Of a stretch of DNA of 64,000 nucleotides, positions 35,161 through 50,008 are shown in pieces. The DNA is from Dicaeum eximium. Its lineage: Eukaryota > Chordata > Aves > Passeriformes > Dicaeidae. Position numbers and translations under genes: made by a program. A model generated the notes under the pieces. That model worked only from the letters and a program-made list of their open reading frames with translations. It was not told where the DNA came from and did no database searches. Each line of letters opens with the position of its first letter. Positions within the stretch are counted from its first letter, which is position 1. The stretch covers positions 356,973 through 420,972 of the forward strand of contig VWZP01008549.1 of the NCBI GenBank assembly GCA_013396995.1, written 5' to 3'.

Positions 35161-38100
35161 TCAGCTGAAGGTTACAGGAAGTCACATCCCAGGCTAGCCA
35201 ACCTTGCCTTGGTTTCCAGTGCTTGGTTTCCAGTTGGGTTTTGTGCTTTGGTAATGCAGGATCCAGACCAGGGTCATCACGTGGGCTCAGGTTGAGTCAT
35301 TGCTGGGATGGTGGATGTACAAGGATTAGCTACAGTAGATTTTTTAGTAAACAGGTATGGGTTATGAATTTGTTTGTTTTCCCTTTTGGGAACAATGAGC
35401 ATCTCAGGTGGGGTAGAGGGCACAGAGGTGACAGCTTCCTCGTTCTTGACAGTTTCTGCTGCGTTTTTTGTTTTATCATTTGAGGACACTTACTGCCATC
35501 AGGTGCAGGGATGGATAGCAGGTACTGTTCCTTCCTTCTTGTCCCCCATCATGATGCCCTGATATCAGCACAGCTGTCTCCTGTCATCTGGCTAGTCAGT
35601 GTGCAGTGCAAGTCCTGATGACCACTGCCACCAGTGGTGTGTTTTCTGGAAGAGACTGAGAAAGGGGGAAAGACGTAAAGATGATCTTTCCAAGGGTGCA
35701 TTGCTTTAAATGTCTCCATGGTCCATGTAAACTGGAAGAAGACGTAGCTAGGGAATGTGCAGGTTCAAGGTATAATGACAGCTTTCTTGTGTAATGACAG
35801 CTTTTCCTGGAATGAAGTTTAATACACTGGTTTATTGCAATTCATGTTACTCGAAGAAAGCATTCAGAAAAAAAACTGTTGTGCAGAGTGGTATCATCAG
35901 GGACTGTTTTCCAACAGCCATGCCAATTGCAGAGGAGGAGGTGGATTTCCCTCTGCTGTGCTTTGTGGATACCTGACAGCCAACTGTTTAAACAAGGCCT
36001 ATTTTGGTTACCATAAGGTAAAAACAAGTGATTCAGAGTAACCCTTCTTAGCATGTTAATGATTATAACAGTAATCCTGCAGGAATATCACATACAGGGG
36101 AAGGCTGATCTGGGGTAGAGCTGGTTGGTGAGACTGACCTTTGGTTTAAGTACTTGACAGTGCAAGAAAGGAGTGTTTTGAAGTAGTTGAAAACAGGTTT
36201 AGGTCTTCTGTGTGCAGTATAATGTGGAAAAATTGGTCTATCTATTAAAAACCAGTACACTCCCAATACACTCCAGGTCTTCGCTTAAATAGAAATCCTC
36301 TGCAAGGTTAGCCATGTTCAGTCCTTGCTGGTGCATTTTTCTGGGAGTTGGTAGATAGGTTGGTGATGGAGATCTGACAAGAGGTTCATTTTGGCGGAAT
36401 GAAATTGAAGGAAGTTTTGTTTCTTAGGCAGAACATAAGGACTAAGACTGAGGTTGTCTGCTAATGCATTGCTTCTGCTAGAGGGACAGTTTCTTGGGGG
36501 ATGGAAAATTTGTAGGTAGATGGATAACTCAGATAAATAGAACCCATACAATTGGTCAGGTGGATCAAGCTTGGTAGGTGCTGGCAATCAAGTTGTGTAG
36601 ATTGGCTTACTTAGAATTATTTGTATATGTTAATAACACTCCTCTGTGTAACTGTGTCTAAGATCAGGCTTGTTGTATGGGATAGTTTAGACTGAAAGGT
36701 ACTGTGTAAATGTAAGATTATTATCTCCCCTTTGCAAGAAGCAGCTAAGCCAACAGTAATCTTAATTACAACTTGTTTCTGTTAAGAGCTTTATTTTTAG
36801 AGTTAAGTTAAATGGGGCTTTAAAATGCTTTTATACAGGTACTTTTAACGTAGTGTTACCATTTAGGATGTGGGGTTTGGTATACTGGATCTTAACAATA
36901 CTTGTGGAGGAACAGTTTCTCCATGACCAGAGTGGATAATACACAACTATTCTGGTATGGCAGGTTGTCCCTGTGTAGGTTTCAAAGGGACCTGTGCCCT
37001 ACACACAGTGTAAAAATGCTTCAGGACATAACAGCTCTGCCTGAGGTGGAATACAGTAAGGATTTAATAGTATTTTTAACAATTCTGTTTAGATTTATTC
37101 ATTCCTTTTAGGAAGCATTTTGTCAGGGAAGCAAAGAAGAAATTAAATAGAAGGAGCTGATAAAGGCGTGGGGTGAATTTAGGGAGGTGGATTCAATAAC
37201 CAGAATGAGAGCCTGCTCTTAGAATGAGCACTGGTTCTTCTGCCCTTATAAGAAATATTTCAGCAATGACAAATAAGTTTGTTTCATCTGAAAGCAGCAG
37301 ATTGCTTCCTAATATTTTGCTGGTCTGACATTCTGTGAAATTGTGTTATATCCTAATTCAGTGGCTGCTCTGTATATAGAGTAAGAGCTTGCTATTTTCT
37401 ACCAAGTGAAGCATTCCCTCTCCTTCTGCAGTGGTAGAGGTATTTTGGTGTTAGAGGTCCATGGATTAATCTCTTCTGGTGACTTCTGATAGTTGGCATG
37501 ACTCAGAAGAGAGAGTTGCATCTTCTGAGTAAGCGATCTGCTTAGAGTTTTTCTCAGGACCTTGGCTCAGCAGTGAAATCTGCTGAGATCACAGCACAGG
37601 GTGGTATGGCTACAGACACATCAGAGTGTGGCTGTGGTCCTCTGCTGGCAGACATGGAGCAAACACTCTGTGGATTTACAGCTGTAAATGGGTGTCTGTT
37701 CATGCATCCTCATGCCTCGCATGCACACGCCCTTCTGGATTGTACTGTCTCTAGGCAGAGCATAAGTGGAGGTACTGGGGACAGGATGTTCCGTAAGAAA
37801 GCTGATAATTTAAAGATCCTGGAAAGTACATTTGATTTGGAATCTTCTATATGTTGTCTTTCCATTAGTTTGCCTAAAACGAGCATCTCTCTGGTTAATT
37901 TCATTTTAGCAAATGAAGGCCCCCTTGGCCATTTTTTTGGTTTAAGTTTATTCATACCTTCAGAGTAAGAGGAAATAGCATTTGTGCTGATGAATCATTT
38001 TCTGCAGTGTAATCTCCCATTTCATATGAACCAGAGAGCCATTACCATTTGTTTCATTGACAGCCTGTGAGGGAACATGCCATTTCAGTTCCTAGAGGAC

Positions 38101-41100
38101 CTGGGTGAAACTTGAGCAAGAGCCTCAGTGTGCTGTTGCCAATCCACTTAGCTACCCAGTTTCTTGCCAATTCTGTAAGCTTAACACTATTTATGTAAAA
38201 GCATGTGAAACCAGGTATGGTGTGTATGTCCTTAGCTGGGTTGTTCAGTTTTATTTTTTGTGATATGTTTGCTTAAATTCTGTATCATCTTACAGAACAA
38301 TGTGTAGTTTTTATTGTTTTCTTTACAAAAGGGAAGGGAGCTGTAAATTCACCCTATGAAGGAAACTACTAACATTTTATTAAGTAAAGGAGGCTGGAAA
38401 ATTGGAATTTCTTTTTCAGTTTCTTGGAACATACTAGGGGAGATTATATAACTGCATGAAGTCTCTGGGGAAGAGGAAAAAGAAGCCTTGCTGATAATGA
38501 AAGAACTGAGTAGCTGCTTAATGTAATCCACTCTTCATGGAAAGGGGAGAGAAGGGAGACCTGCACAGTCAGACCAGGCTTCATTTGTTCAAAGCTGAAA
38601 GAAGGCAGCACATCTGATGGGCAAATCTGTATAAGGCTGGCTTGCTGGTCTGACACCTATGTTTAACTTTTCCACATTAACAAAGTTGATTCTGTTTGGT
38701 GTTATATACTACAAATAAAACAGAAATTATAAAAGTAGTAATTTTCAGGCTCATCTTGCCCATAAATCTAGGGAGTAGTTTGAAGCTGAACTCACTGTAA
38801 TCAAAAAATCCTTCAAGTATAAATGCTGCATGAGTAGCTAGGCAGAAAGGACTAGTGGTCATCTTGAAATGATGAAGAAAATAAGTTTCTTTTGATTCTC
38901 CAGTGCCAGACAGGCTACCTGATGAAATTGAATATTGAATTGAAAGCAGAAGGTTGAATTTGATAATCCTGAAGATGAGATCTCTTGCATCACTGAACTA
39001 CGTCTTCAATCTTGATAGCTTCAAGCTTGATATAACCTTTGCATCATTGAAGTACAGCTGTGATGATCACTGAAGTCACTGTTCTAGGTTTCAGTGGCAC
39101 TTCAGTGTAATTTTGTTGTAGAGAAATCATTTTATTATCAGGAAGACAAAGAGCAAGAGCCACTCATGTTTTAAACACGAGGAAAATGAAGACTTCAGAG
39201 TTGGTGAGAAACCTCCATTCATGCTAATACAAAATGAGCAATATAGAGTGAGATGTAAGCCTGCATGTACTGCCCTTTCAAAGACATTTAAATTCACTAG
39301 TTCACTGTTAAACCGATGAAGGAAAAGGGCAATGCAAAACTCAAAACCCAAACCTAAATGAAACAGCACTTCTGTTAATGCAAGGTGTTTAGTGAATATG
39401 GAAAATGTTCAGCAAGTGGCTAGAAGCATCCGTGCATGACGAAATGCAGACCTTTGTAGTGCTCCCAGCCATGCCTCTAAGGGATGCCCCAGGATGGCTG
39501 TACAACAAGGAGGTGTTCTGTAAGTGCCTGAGGAGCAAGCGTAGTAGTGGCAGAAACAAATTGAAATGAGAACTTCTGAGGTAGGTTTGTCCTGATGCTG
39601 AGTTCATCTTGCTGAGAGAGAGCCGTCTGTATGATTAGCAGTTGGCTGGAAACAAAAAAGAGTGTTTGTGCTTACTCCCTTCAGTTACTCACGGACATCT
39701 TCTGAGGAAGACCTTATTTTCACTTTTGCCTCTACTCTGTGGTCCTCAATAATGTAACTTTGTTGGAACAGAAGTTGAATGTGACTTCTGTAAAGACTTT
39801 TTATACTACATTTTATAATTCTTTTATATTTTATATAAATATAAATATTCCCCAGAGACTCCCCAGGGAAGTGGAAATCTTAGGAAGGCATGTAATGGTG
39901 GTTTCAGAAGGATTTCCAGCAGCTACAGCCTGATGATGCTCCAGTTCAGATGGAAACATTCTTCATCTAACTTGCAAATAACTGACATCAGGTATCTGAG
40001 AAAAATATTGAAGAAGGTCTTAGTAGCTATAAAAACTGAATTGCAAGATTAAATGTTTTATGTGAAGATGGAGAACAGGAAGAAGTCTGACCTACAAGAA
40101 GAAAGTCTACAATGCCCACAGTGCATAGAGTAAAAGTAAGAGGCTGAATATGTTGCAAGAAGTAAAAGATTTAGAAAGTTTTTTCTAGTGGGAAGGATGC
40201 AGAGGGATCCTAGCATGGGTTCTGTGAACACTGTGGGGCTTTATCAGTTGGGGTCTTTAAGAATTTGATAGATATAACTGTGTTGCCTGGAAAGAACACA
40301 ACTGATTCTGTTGCATGGTTGTTTCCAGCTTTTTTTGTCTGTGATTTTCACCAAGCCCTATGGTGAGTGAGTGGGATAACAGGAAGTGAGACTGTTAGAA
40401 GGAGCATTGTTTCCCAACTTAAACTGAAATCCAGATGATCAGTCTGTTACCCTTGTTTGTGCCAGAACAGTGGAATATACAGCAGTTGAGTTGTAGGAGA
40501 GACTGGCAGTTGAACATGGATGGTTCAGGCTTGAAAATTTTCTTCACTGTCCAGCTAAGTGTGGGGTGTTTTTCCATGTTGTACTGTTAGGCTTGAGACA
40601 TTTTGATAAATTCACTTTGTCATTCATGATCCCATGCTAACACAACTTGAGGTTCAGGCCTGGCTGGTGCAAAAAACATCATGAAGCAAACATAGCTAGA
40701 GGGAAAATTAATCTGTCTTCAAAAAGCTTACATAGCCATATCCCAAGTTGTTAAGGCACCCCTGAAAATTAACTAAAAGAATGGTAGATCTTACTGTCTA
40801 GAGACTTAAGACTCAGCTACTGTGTTTTTGTGTATTTTGAGTTGTATGCTTTCAGTTTTGGACCACGTTGGAGGAATAATCATGTTACAAAATTAGTTTG
40901 GTAGCCTGTGGTTTGTGTTTTTAATAGTGAATGCTTTGTGGACTTCTTGCAGTGTTTCTGGTGGCTGTCTTCAATCAGAGGAATAAAGTTGCCTGAATTC
41001 TGGGAAGCATGTGGGGAAAAGACTAAGGGTCCATTAGACCCTGGTTTCTGCTTTTCTCCAGATGTTTACTCCATAACTAGTTGTAAAAGTAACACACAGA

Positions 41101-43484
41101 CCAATAAAAGTAATATAGTATATTAGAAGTACCAGAATATGAGTTCTTTTGGCAGACAACTTTGAACTCTCCTAGAAAACAAATTAGTTCCTGTGCATTA
41201 TGTGTTCATAGAGGTTTACATGAGTGATGAGTCAAATGTTCTTTTAAGATGTATGGGGCCAGATTCAAATCCCCAGTGATTTAAATTTTGAGTAATTAAA
41301 AATATATTTATGAGTTATACTTCAATAACAGATTACAAGCTAGTTCATATTCTGTAGGATTTTAATAAGGTTATAAAATAGAAATTCATCTTCATTTTCC
41401 AAATGTGCAGCAAGTTACATAATTAATCCAATATTGTCTTCATCCTGTGGAAGGCTGGAGGAGGCTGTTTAACTTGAATTTCTTTGTCAAATACCATGCA
41501 GACAAGCTCATGTGGTGGTAACATTAACTAATGATAGAGTTATCCAGATATATAGTTCTGTCATTAACTTGAATTGTTTTCAGTAGAGAAAGAACACGTT
41601 GCTGAAGAGAAGAAAGCATGCTATTTTTGCAGTCACTATGCAATTAGCTCATATAACCCCTGTGCTCGTCATGCTTTGTGTAAGATCCAGGGTGACCAAC
41701 TGTAGGTCATTTATGTGAGAACAAAGACCCTGGGGCCGAGAGGCAGTTTATTAAGATAATACTGTGGTGTGAAGATCAACTGTCACTGCAGTTGCCAAAG
41801 GAAGCGTGTCTGTATTTATTGAATGCTTGCATAAATAAGAGTTGCTCGAGTTGGGATGTTTTGAATACTAAAAGATGGGGAAAATAACCAGATAAATGGT
41901 GGTGGTGTGAGCACGGAGTCGACCTCACCTTGTTTTCTGCACGTTCTCCCTTAGTGGTGATGGCTCTGTGGATTTTCTGATGCAAGGTTGCGTGCCTGCC
42001 ATTTTAACCATGAGATGTTTATTATTTTTGTCCTTTAATCATCCACTTATTTTCACTAAAATGAAGGGACCTCTGTCAGTTTTGGCCACTCTTAACCAAT
42101 GTCACCCAAAGTTAGCAAAGAAAAGGCAGGAGAAACAGATGACGTTGCAGACAGAGCATCATTTAAGATTCACTCTCAGGAAGTAGGGCTAAAAAATATT
42201 TTTACCAGATGCTTCTCTTTCCAGATAGAAGAAAGAGAAGTTGAATTGAATTCTTTCATCCATGTCAAAGAGTACAAAGTGTGTTGTCACTTGCTGGTGC
42301 CTCAGTGTATTTGTCACTGGGAAGCCCACAGCAATTTGCTTTCTAAATGGTTTATGAGAAATAGACATACAATCTGTTTAAAACAAAATAAACTTGTTAC
42401 TTTTATCTGTTAAAACAAAACAAAGCTGCTCTTGTTTGCAGACCAGTCTATGACCTTAGCATGTGTGTAATGGCATGTCTGGTGCACTGTTATAATCATA
42501 GTAAGAGAAGCAAGTTCTTTTTCACAGTGCCTCATAAAGGATTTTCTGTGTATGTTTTTCTACTAAAAATCTTTGATAATCTGTTAGTAAATATGAAAGC
42601 TTCTTATTTCAGCTTTACAAGAATATCAGATTCTTCTCTTCGAAGCACAAAGAAAACTCTGTGCTTAAGATTCGGTTTTGCAAACCCTTCCCCCTTCTTG
42701 AAACATTCATATGGAAATACACCATTAAATGTGAAATTCCCTAGCAACCTTAACAACCTAGAAGAGATCCAAACTCCAGGAATACTCAATTCTCAAGAGC
42801 ATTTGTACTGCCTTTTGTTAATATTCATTATATTCTAATAAGTGATTTGATAAATTCTTTTGCAGGTCTCTCCTATTTTTTCTCTCCATTCCAGCAGTTG
42901 TTTTGTTGTAACAGTGCAATATTCCCACTGGTGAAGTGGAACCCATAGCTTCTCACCATCGCTCCTAGAAAGCCTTCAAAAATCCACTTCATGGTGATGA
43001 CTTTGCTATTTTCTCTGCCAGTCCATAATTTTTTTTTAGTGATAAGTAAGTTTTTGACAGCTGATAGAGGAATTAATAGTATTTCATAGCATAATAAATT
43101 GCTTGCTAACTCAGTTTAGGGAGAGAAGTAATTCTTTCATATACCTGGTGGCAGTAATATGTACTTTGTACTTTGATGGGTTTTCTACCTCTTAATTCTC
43201 TTACCTAGTAAAGACTGGTCATCCTTACAAATCCAGAGCTGATGCTATGGTATGCAGTATCTCAGGTGTCTCAGTGCAGAAAATCATTCAGGCGTGGCTT
43301 CAGCTCATCCTTAATCCCACAGGAGCTGAGAGGTTCTGGCAAAAAAATCCCACTGCTTGATGAAGACAGGGCTGAACCCTAAAATGAAATCAAATTAAAC
43401 TTCCTTAGCCAATGAAATTAATTTAATTTACTTTTGTTCCAGCTCTGGTTTCTAGAGTAATTTTTGGGAAGGAATGTATAGCTG

Positions 43485-43800
43485 TGGTTGTTTGTTGGGG
43501 TTTGTTTGTATGGGATTTTTTAGGTGGTTGAGTTGGGGTTTTTTTGAAATTTTAAGCGATCCCTTCCATATGCCTGTCTCTCTATCACTTTTTGTCTTCT
43601 TTCATTTTTATAATCCTCCTTTCTCCTTTGTCTGTTGCATGTCTTCTTGTGTGTCTTTTCACACAACCTCTGTTTCTTTTATATTTCTGATGTGTTATTT
43701 TCTGTTTAATGCACTGTCTTCTCTACTGTTTTCATTTTATTTTCTCTCTTTATCCTTTTTACTTGCTTTTCCCACTAGTTTATATTTTGAGACTCTGTCC
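43485..43800. repeat. G/T-rich then T/C-rich low-complexity tract
   Basis: The + strand is almost free of A near 43485-43545 (GGTTGTTTGTTGGGG and similar). It then becomes strongly pyrimidine-rich (TCTTC, TTTCT units) to about 43800. The 109-codon open frame here is a by-product of that composition. Confidence 0.7.
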
Positions 43801-46800
43801 TAAAAATTCTAATTAATTTGTTTCTACAGGGATAAAATTGTAGACTACTCTAGATTTCCATTTTTGTATTCTGTGCAAGTGATGGAAATGTGCCCATGTC
43901 ATATGAAGCAAAGATGGGTAGTGGATGTAGCCCAGCAGTGCTGTATGGCCACACTAAATTTCTTTTTGTTTGAAAGCTTAAAAACTCAAGTTTCTGTCTT
44001 GAGTTCAGGGCTTGGGTAGGCTTTCTTGTCACTTTGCTTTCAAAAGTAATTTTCTAATAGTAATCTCTGTTTTTCTCCTTGCATTATATAAGATCACTAG
44101 TATAAGAGGCTGCCAACACCTCTTTAAGTGTCATAGTTTTATACAGTTTGTCAGAACGTTCATGTTTTTGCACAAAGAAAGCTTTGCTTTTGTATAGGGA
44201 TCCTTAATCTGAAGCAGTTGTTCCAAAGAAAGGGAAATTTGTGCCATACAGTATATTTAGTTTTTAAGTGGGTAAGGCAGTTTGAGAAATGTTATGTATT
44301 GCTAAGTTCCATAATATTAAATGTTCAAGAAACATTCTCACGCGTCTTAGGTATCAAAATATAAGTGTGAAATAGGTAGTACTATTGGAAAGCTCAATGA
44401 GTGGTGAGTCAAAGTAATTAAGGGAAAGTAAATAATCTCTGAGGTTCTCATTCCCCGTGAAACTAATTTTGTATCTTATCCTTCATGTATTTAAAAATAG
44501 TTCCCTGCTAATTCAAGATGCTTGTGTACTATGTCTGTGAAGAGCACTTCAGTCCTATTGAAGGGATGGCAGATTAGGGAGTTATTTGCAACAGACCATT
44601 TTTTTTATTTTAAGAGAGACTTTCATTTGGGCAATCTAAGCGAACAAATCTTGCTGGAAAATTAGCTTGATGTACAGCAAGACAGCAGGTGATCAGCCAG
44701 TCCTTTTGTGAGGGTTTATGACGAAGAGATGTCTGGTTTTGTCTTTAAAGGGGTGCAGATGACAGTACTTCCTCCACAAAGATGAGCTTTTCTCCTCAGT
44801 CTAGTAAGGCCTTAAATGTTCTGCCATACATGCTTTCCTGTTTTACCTCTACTATTTGGAATACAGATTATTTTATTCCCTAGACTAATAAAGTGTACCT
44901 TGGGAGAGGAATGGGATGTATGAGAAGGGCTAGACTGCTCTGGAGCTGCAGTCATGCTGTGCATGAGTCCGACAGTGGTCTGATGGGAGAGTGACAAGAT
45001 TGCCCTGTCAACTCCATCACTATCTTGAGTAGTTATCTTAAGAGGGCTAATAAATCTCCATGACACATCACCAGGTTTCTGTGCTGAAGAAAATGAATAT
45101 AATTTCTTTATTTGTTTCTGTATGCATTCTATGCATTCTGCTTGTGAATTCCTGAGGTCTTCTGTTGCCCAAAGAGGCATAAAGCATATGTAGATTTATT
45201 TTTTCTTATTCAGGGAGGTGCAGCTAGTGAAATGAGGCAGCAAGGCTGAAATAGCAAAGGGGCTTCATTCGTGTGTACAGCGTGTATGAAGCGTGGTGCT
45301 GTGCTGGAATGTGTGGAGGGAGCACACAGACTCACTCTGGGCGTGTAACATAACTGCAAGAATTAGCAGCTTATGCAGCATGTGTAGTGCAACCCCTTGG
45401 GCTGTGAACTGCCTGCCTCAGGTGCCCTGAGGATCTGCTCAGTGTACAGGAACCCTGCAATTACAAGGTTCAGTCATAGCAGAGTTACATGCCTGAAGTA
45501 GACAGTGTAGATGTATTCCCTTGCTGGTGCAATGCTGATGGGGATGCATGTGTAGCTTATTAAATAAGGATGCTGACCTGTTTGATAGCGAATTTAGAGG
45601 AGCTGAAGATGATCCCTTTTTTCCCAGATCTGTAGCCTTCCAAGATGAGCTGGTAAAGTTTTTTTTTTCTTCTTTTTAATGTATGTTGAGACTTTCTGGT
45701 CAGTTAACTGCAGATCCTTGTGCAAACTTAGAAGGACTGGAACTTTATGCACTGTCCTGCTGTCATCCTCATGCTCTCTGAAATCACTGAGGAGTTTGGT
45801 GCAGAAAAAGTCAGGGCTTGGCCAGAGCTCTGCAGATCTGGGGAAAGAAAATAAAACTATCAGCATTCTTGAGAGCAGGTAAGCCTATTCAATGTAAAGG
45901 GAATTCTGTGACCTGTTATCTAGAGCAGGAAAGCTGTTTTTCAACAATCAATCAAACAAAATGTTGAAAATAATAGGAAAAATTACTTGAGGGAGGGAAA
46001 AGCAGAGTTAAGGAATATTAGTAGGCAGCTGGTACTGTTTGTGAAAATAGACTGTTCTTAAAGCTTTCATAGGCTCTGTGTAGTGTATAGGAAAAAACCT
46101 TTCCCTTTTTCTTTCAGAGAGAAGCCATGATTTTATCTCAGTAATTGAAAATAATGTCTGAAGTTGTTCTTAACTAAATTTACATGAACCCCTTTTATAA
46201 TCTGTTGTTATCTTTCAGGGAATTTCTCAATAAATGCTGCTGCCTGTGCTCAGATGGCATGATCCTATATAGAAAACAAGGCCGAGCACATCCTATTCAT
46301 GACTCAAAGAACAGCATTTCTCGCCTAATTATGGTGCCATTTGGCAGTGTTGCTGTAGTAAAAGGTGATTGTTGGTGTTTCTGTTATAAATTGCGTGTAC
46401 TTGAATGACTTCATTCATGCTAGGCAGAAGCCTGACTAGCTATTTACTTACTCATTTTTTTCCCTTCATTTAAATTCCTTAAGTGAAGAAAAGTTCCGAA
46501 TTTCTTTGATATCTGTTAACCTATTGGTCTATTTCTTACAAAAACTCTATGCTTTTCCTTCATTTCAAAATTTTCTTCTGTTGTGCAACACACGTGGTAA
46601 CTGGTTGGTGACTTGCATCACTCAGCACTGTGAGTTGCTCAAAGAGAGGCATGCCTGTGAAAGAGGGGAAAAGAAGCCCCAGAGCATATGGAATTGTCTG
46701 AGTTGAGCAATCTGTGCACAGTCATGTCTGCAAGCAGAGATGCTTTCAGTTGCCTCAGTTGCTGCAACTGGGCAATATCGCTATCAGGACTTCTTGGTTC

Positions 46801-47028
46801 CTAGGGAACATTGCCAAGTTCCTCACAGTTCCATGAACACTGAGCCATCTCTCTAGACATTGCTCAGTAGTCAGATCTGTCACGCTTGCATTAATATACA
46901 TTAACTATTCTGTCATTTCTTGCTGCATAATGACCAGTGCTAGGTCCAGTTGTATTTCTATGTTTAGAAAGAGATGATAAAAAAAACCAACTAGACTCAA
47001 CTAGCAAATGCTTGTAAGTAGCTCCCTC

Positions 47029-47050
47029 AAAAAAAAAAAAAAAAAAAAAA
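47029..47050. repeat. Poly-A run (22 nt)
   Basis: A homopolymer of 22 A. The sequence upstream shows no recognisable retroposed gene. Confidence 0.9.
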
Positions 47051-47628
47051 CAAACTGGTTAATGTGGGATTTTTTTCAAAGCATCTCCTATTTAGAACGC
47101 CTTTTTCTTTTTTAATTAGGAACAGGCCTCATCTGAAGTCTGTTGAACTTAGTGAGTGTTTTCTAAGTGACCTTCTAATGTCTGTTCAAGGCTGTGGAGG
47201 CCCCCAAAGTCGTAATGCTGAGACGTTTAATTGGCCCTATAAATCTCAGTGGGTCATTAATTCTAAATCTCAATAATGTTAAGATCAAGATGCATGTAAA
47301 TGAAGCAGAGTGATGAGCATAGTAGGAAGATTTATGCAAGCATTTTCTTGCTTTGCTTTGCCCAGTCGTAGAAATTGTAGTTTTGGCATGGAAACTTGCT
47401 TTCTACCTTATCATCAAGTCCTATATATCACCTGTGTGTTTTTGGAAATTTATGAATGGATCTTCTTGGGGGAGATGGCTGGGCATTTTTTTCTTTGCCT
47501 ATCAGAAGGCAATAGAACATGAGTTGTAAATCTCTGTAAGATGAATATAAGGCCCTCAATTAATAAAAATTTAACTGGATAAAACAAATTTTCAAAATAT
47601 TATTGCACATAAAACACTTGCTCCAAAA

Positions 47629-47842
47629 AATCATGGAATCATATAGCATGGTTTGAGTTGGAAGGGATCTTAAAGATCATCTAGTTCCAATCCCCCTGGA
47701 TGCCACTCACTAGAGTAGGTTACTCAGAGCCTCATCCAGCCTGGTCTTCAGCACTTCAGGGATGGAACATCCACAATTTCTGTGGCCAGCCTGATCCAGT
47801 GTGTCATCACTGCCATGGTCAAGAGAGAGTTCAAACTTTAAA
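47629..47842 (-). mobile_element. CR1 LINE 3' end, - strand
   Basis: Read on the + strand it starts AATCATGGAATCATATAGCA and continues GTTTGAGTTGGAAGGGATCT, AAAGATCATCTAGTTCCAAT, CATCCAGCCTGGTCTTC and GATGGAACATCCACAATTTC. These are the reverse complement of the CR1 3' UTR. It is 5'-truncated after about 215 bp and overlapping short frames belong to it. Confidence 0.9.
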
Positions 47843-50008
47843 GCACACATGTGAATTTTGGTTTGGGTCCGTGGTGACAGGATCCTGAAGTGCAGGATCC
47901 TGAAGCTGTCACACAGGCACAGCACACAGGGGGTGCCCATATCAAAGTGAGCTATGAATTCACCATCTCTGGAAGTACTTTATGAGAATTGCTAATGAAA
48001 GCCTCATTGTTATGCAGTGTGACCAGTAAGGCTTTTCAGTGTATTCCTTTCGAAAAAGGAAAAAAAAAAACCACACCAAAAAAAACCCAAACCAAAACAA
48101 AAAAAAAAAAGTCTTACTTGACTTGGCTCAGTAAGACCATTTATCGTTTCCCCCAGTCAGAAATTATTTTAATATCTCCTTATCTCATCTTATGTTTGGG
48201 GGTGGTTGCAGCTATATTAGTGCATAAGCAAGGAGTCAAAAAAGAAAATCAATGCAGTGGTGTGGATTTTGCCTTATGTCTTTTGATTGCCAGCTGTGTG
48301 TCCAATCCATTCTAATGTCCCCTTTCCACTTTCCCTTGGAACAATTTACCCTCCTTTGCTTCAGTCCCCTGACAGGGATTGTTCAGGGAGATAATCTTTG
48401 CACAATTCCTTCAAGGTCAAAAGACCCTCAATGTATCCTAGCATAAACAGAACACTAGGAGGAAACAGTTAAGATAAAAAATATACAAAAAACGCTCAAA
48501 GAATTTAAAAGAAATCAAGCTTTTAAAAATAAAACAGGCCGTTTATGTGGGAAATTGAGTATTGGTATTTTTATGTAATCTGAGGTGGAAAGGGAATTGT
48601 TTGATATCCCATACTGTACTGAAATAAGAGCACATTCAAGCTTTCTGAAACATGTATTTGTCATCATATCTACCTCTGAAAAGAGAAATTATGAAAGCTT
48701 ATTGCTTGGTCTCTGGCCTTTCTGTGCAAAGGCATGTGTATTTCCTTACCAATTCTGAGAGACTTTGTTAGGGATTATCCTTACAAATGCTGCTCAGGCA
48801 CTTAGCAGCAATGGAGCCTCAGAGGGAGGGAAAGAAAAGGCAGGGTTTGTGTGTGCACGTGCAAGCACTTCCCTCCGTTCTTCAGGCACAAACTTCAGTT
48901 TCAGTTTCATCTGTAATTTTCTGGCAAAGCAACGACTTTCAATGCAACTTTGTTTTTTGTACAGTGGATGCCATCAAGCCTTTTACTGTATCTGGAATAG
49001 TTCTGTATTCTTTTATAAATCTATCTGTAATCTTGTGCTGGTGCCCCTAATAAACATTAGTATTCATACACAAAATACTACATGATATATTTGACCTGCC
49101 TAAGCTACAGCCTGACCCAAGGGAAGTGTAAGAGGACCTGAAATAGATCAACTGATGAGAATTTCTATTGCAGAGAGCATTAGGCATGCTTTGGTTCTGT
49201 TTTGAAACAAGAAAAACTAGGTCAGGATCTGGGATAATGAGCAAAGATGTAGCAAGAACTTCTCTGCTGCAGCTGAACCAGAATCTGATTCGGGCCGATC
49301 AGTCTGTTCTTTGCAAAGAGAGATCAAATTCAGAGTAGCTGTGAAGCTGCTTTAAACCAAACCTGTACTTCTGGCAGAGCATGAGTCTGCTGTGGCTGCA
49401 GAAATGGTTGATCTTTGAGAACTGTCAGCCAGTGAGGTTACACACCAATCAGATTACAAAATATATTCCCAAATAAAAGGTTCTAAAATGTTCATTCAAC
49501 ACATCTAACCAAAACAGATTTACAGTTTTCAAGACAGGTAGAACTTAATTTTGTGTGATAACATTTCTTTTTGCCATTTTTGTGTATTTAAGTTGAAATA
49601 CAATCTCAGGTTCTAGAACAGATAGCATTTTCCTTGCAAAAAACTTGTCTGGGGATAGTAGAATAGCAAAACTCTCTATAGTTTTGCTATTTAGTTTGTG
49701 AAACCTTGTTTGTTGTCTGTCTATGCCACAGATTTTTTTTTTAAGTTAAAATTATGGTGGCATTGGAGAAAGCGTTGGAAGATGTTCTTCCTTTTTCTAT
49801 GTTTGAACTTCCATTTCAGAGATAAGAAGATCAGGATAAGAACATTCACAGCATCAACACACTCCTCTGGATTGTCACAGAAAAGAGATATATGGTGGAA
49901 CTTCACTTCTGCGGGCTCTGTGTTGTGTCATTCCCTTAAATGATATGAATGGGAGAATTATCCCAGTGGTTGTTTGTTATGATCCTTCTCTCTGTAAAGG
50001 TCGTTGCT
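47843..50008 (+). other. ENOX1: Probable ENOX1 intron 1, between CR1 and solo LTR
   Basis: Contains an A-rich stretch with interspersed C at about 48058-48110. Short open frames only, none recognisable. Confidence 0.5.
48058..48110. repeat. A-rich low-complexity tract
   Basis: A runs interrupted by CCACACC, CCC and CC (AAAAACCC, AACCAAAAC). Confidence 0.85.

Larger units (their letters stand above)
35161..47628 (+). other. ENOX1: Probable ENOX1 intron 1, middle part
   Basis: About 12 kb of unique-looking AT-rich DNA without a recognised exon. It has a G/T-rich stretch at 43485-43545 followed by a pyrimidine-rich stretch to about 43800, and an A run at 47029-47050. Open frames reach 131 codons but show no recognisable protein family. 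Confidence 0.5.

Noticed and set aside
47029..47050. Poly(A) tail of a processed pseudogene
   Set aside because: No recognisable coding remnant or target-site duplication lies upstream of the A run.
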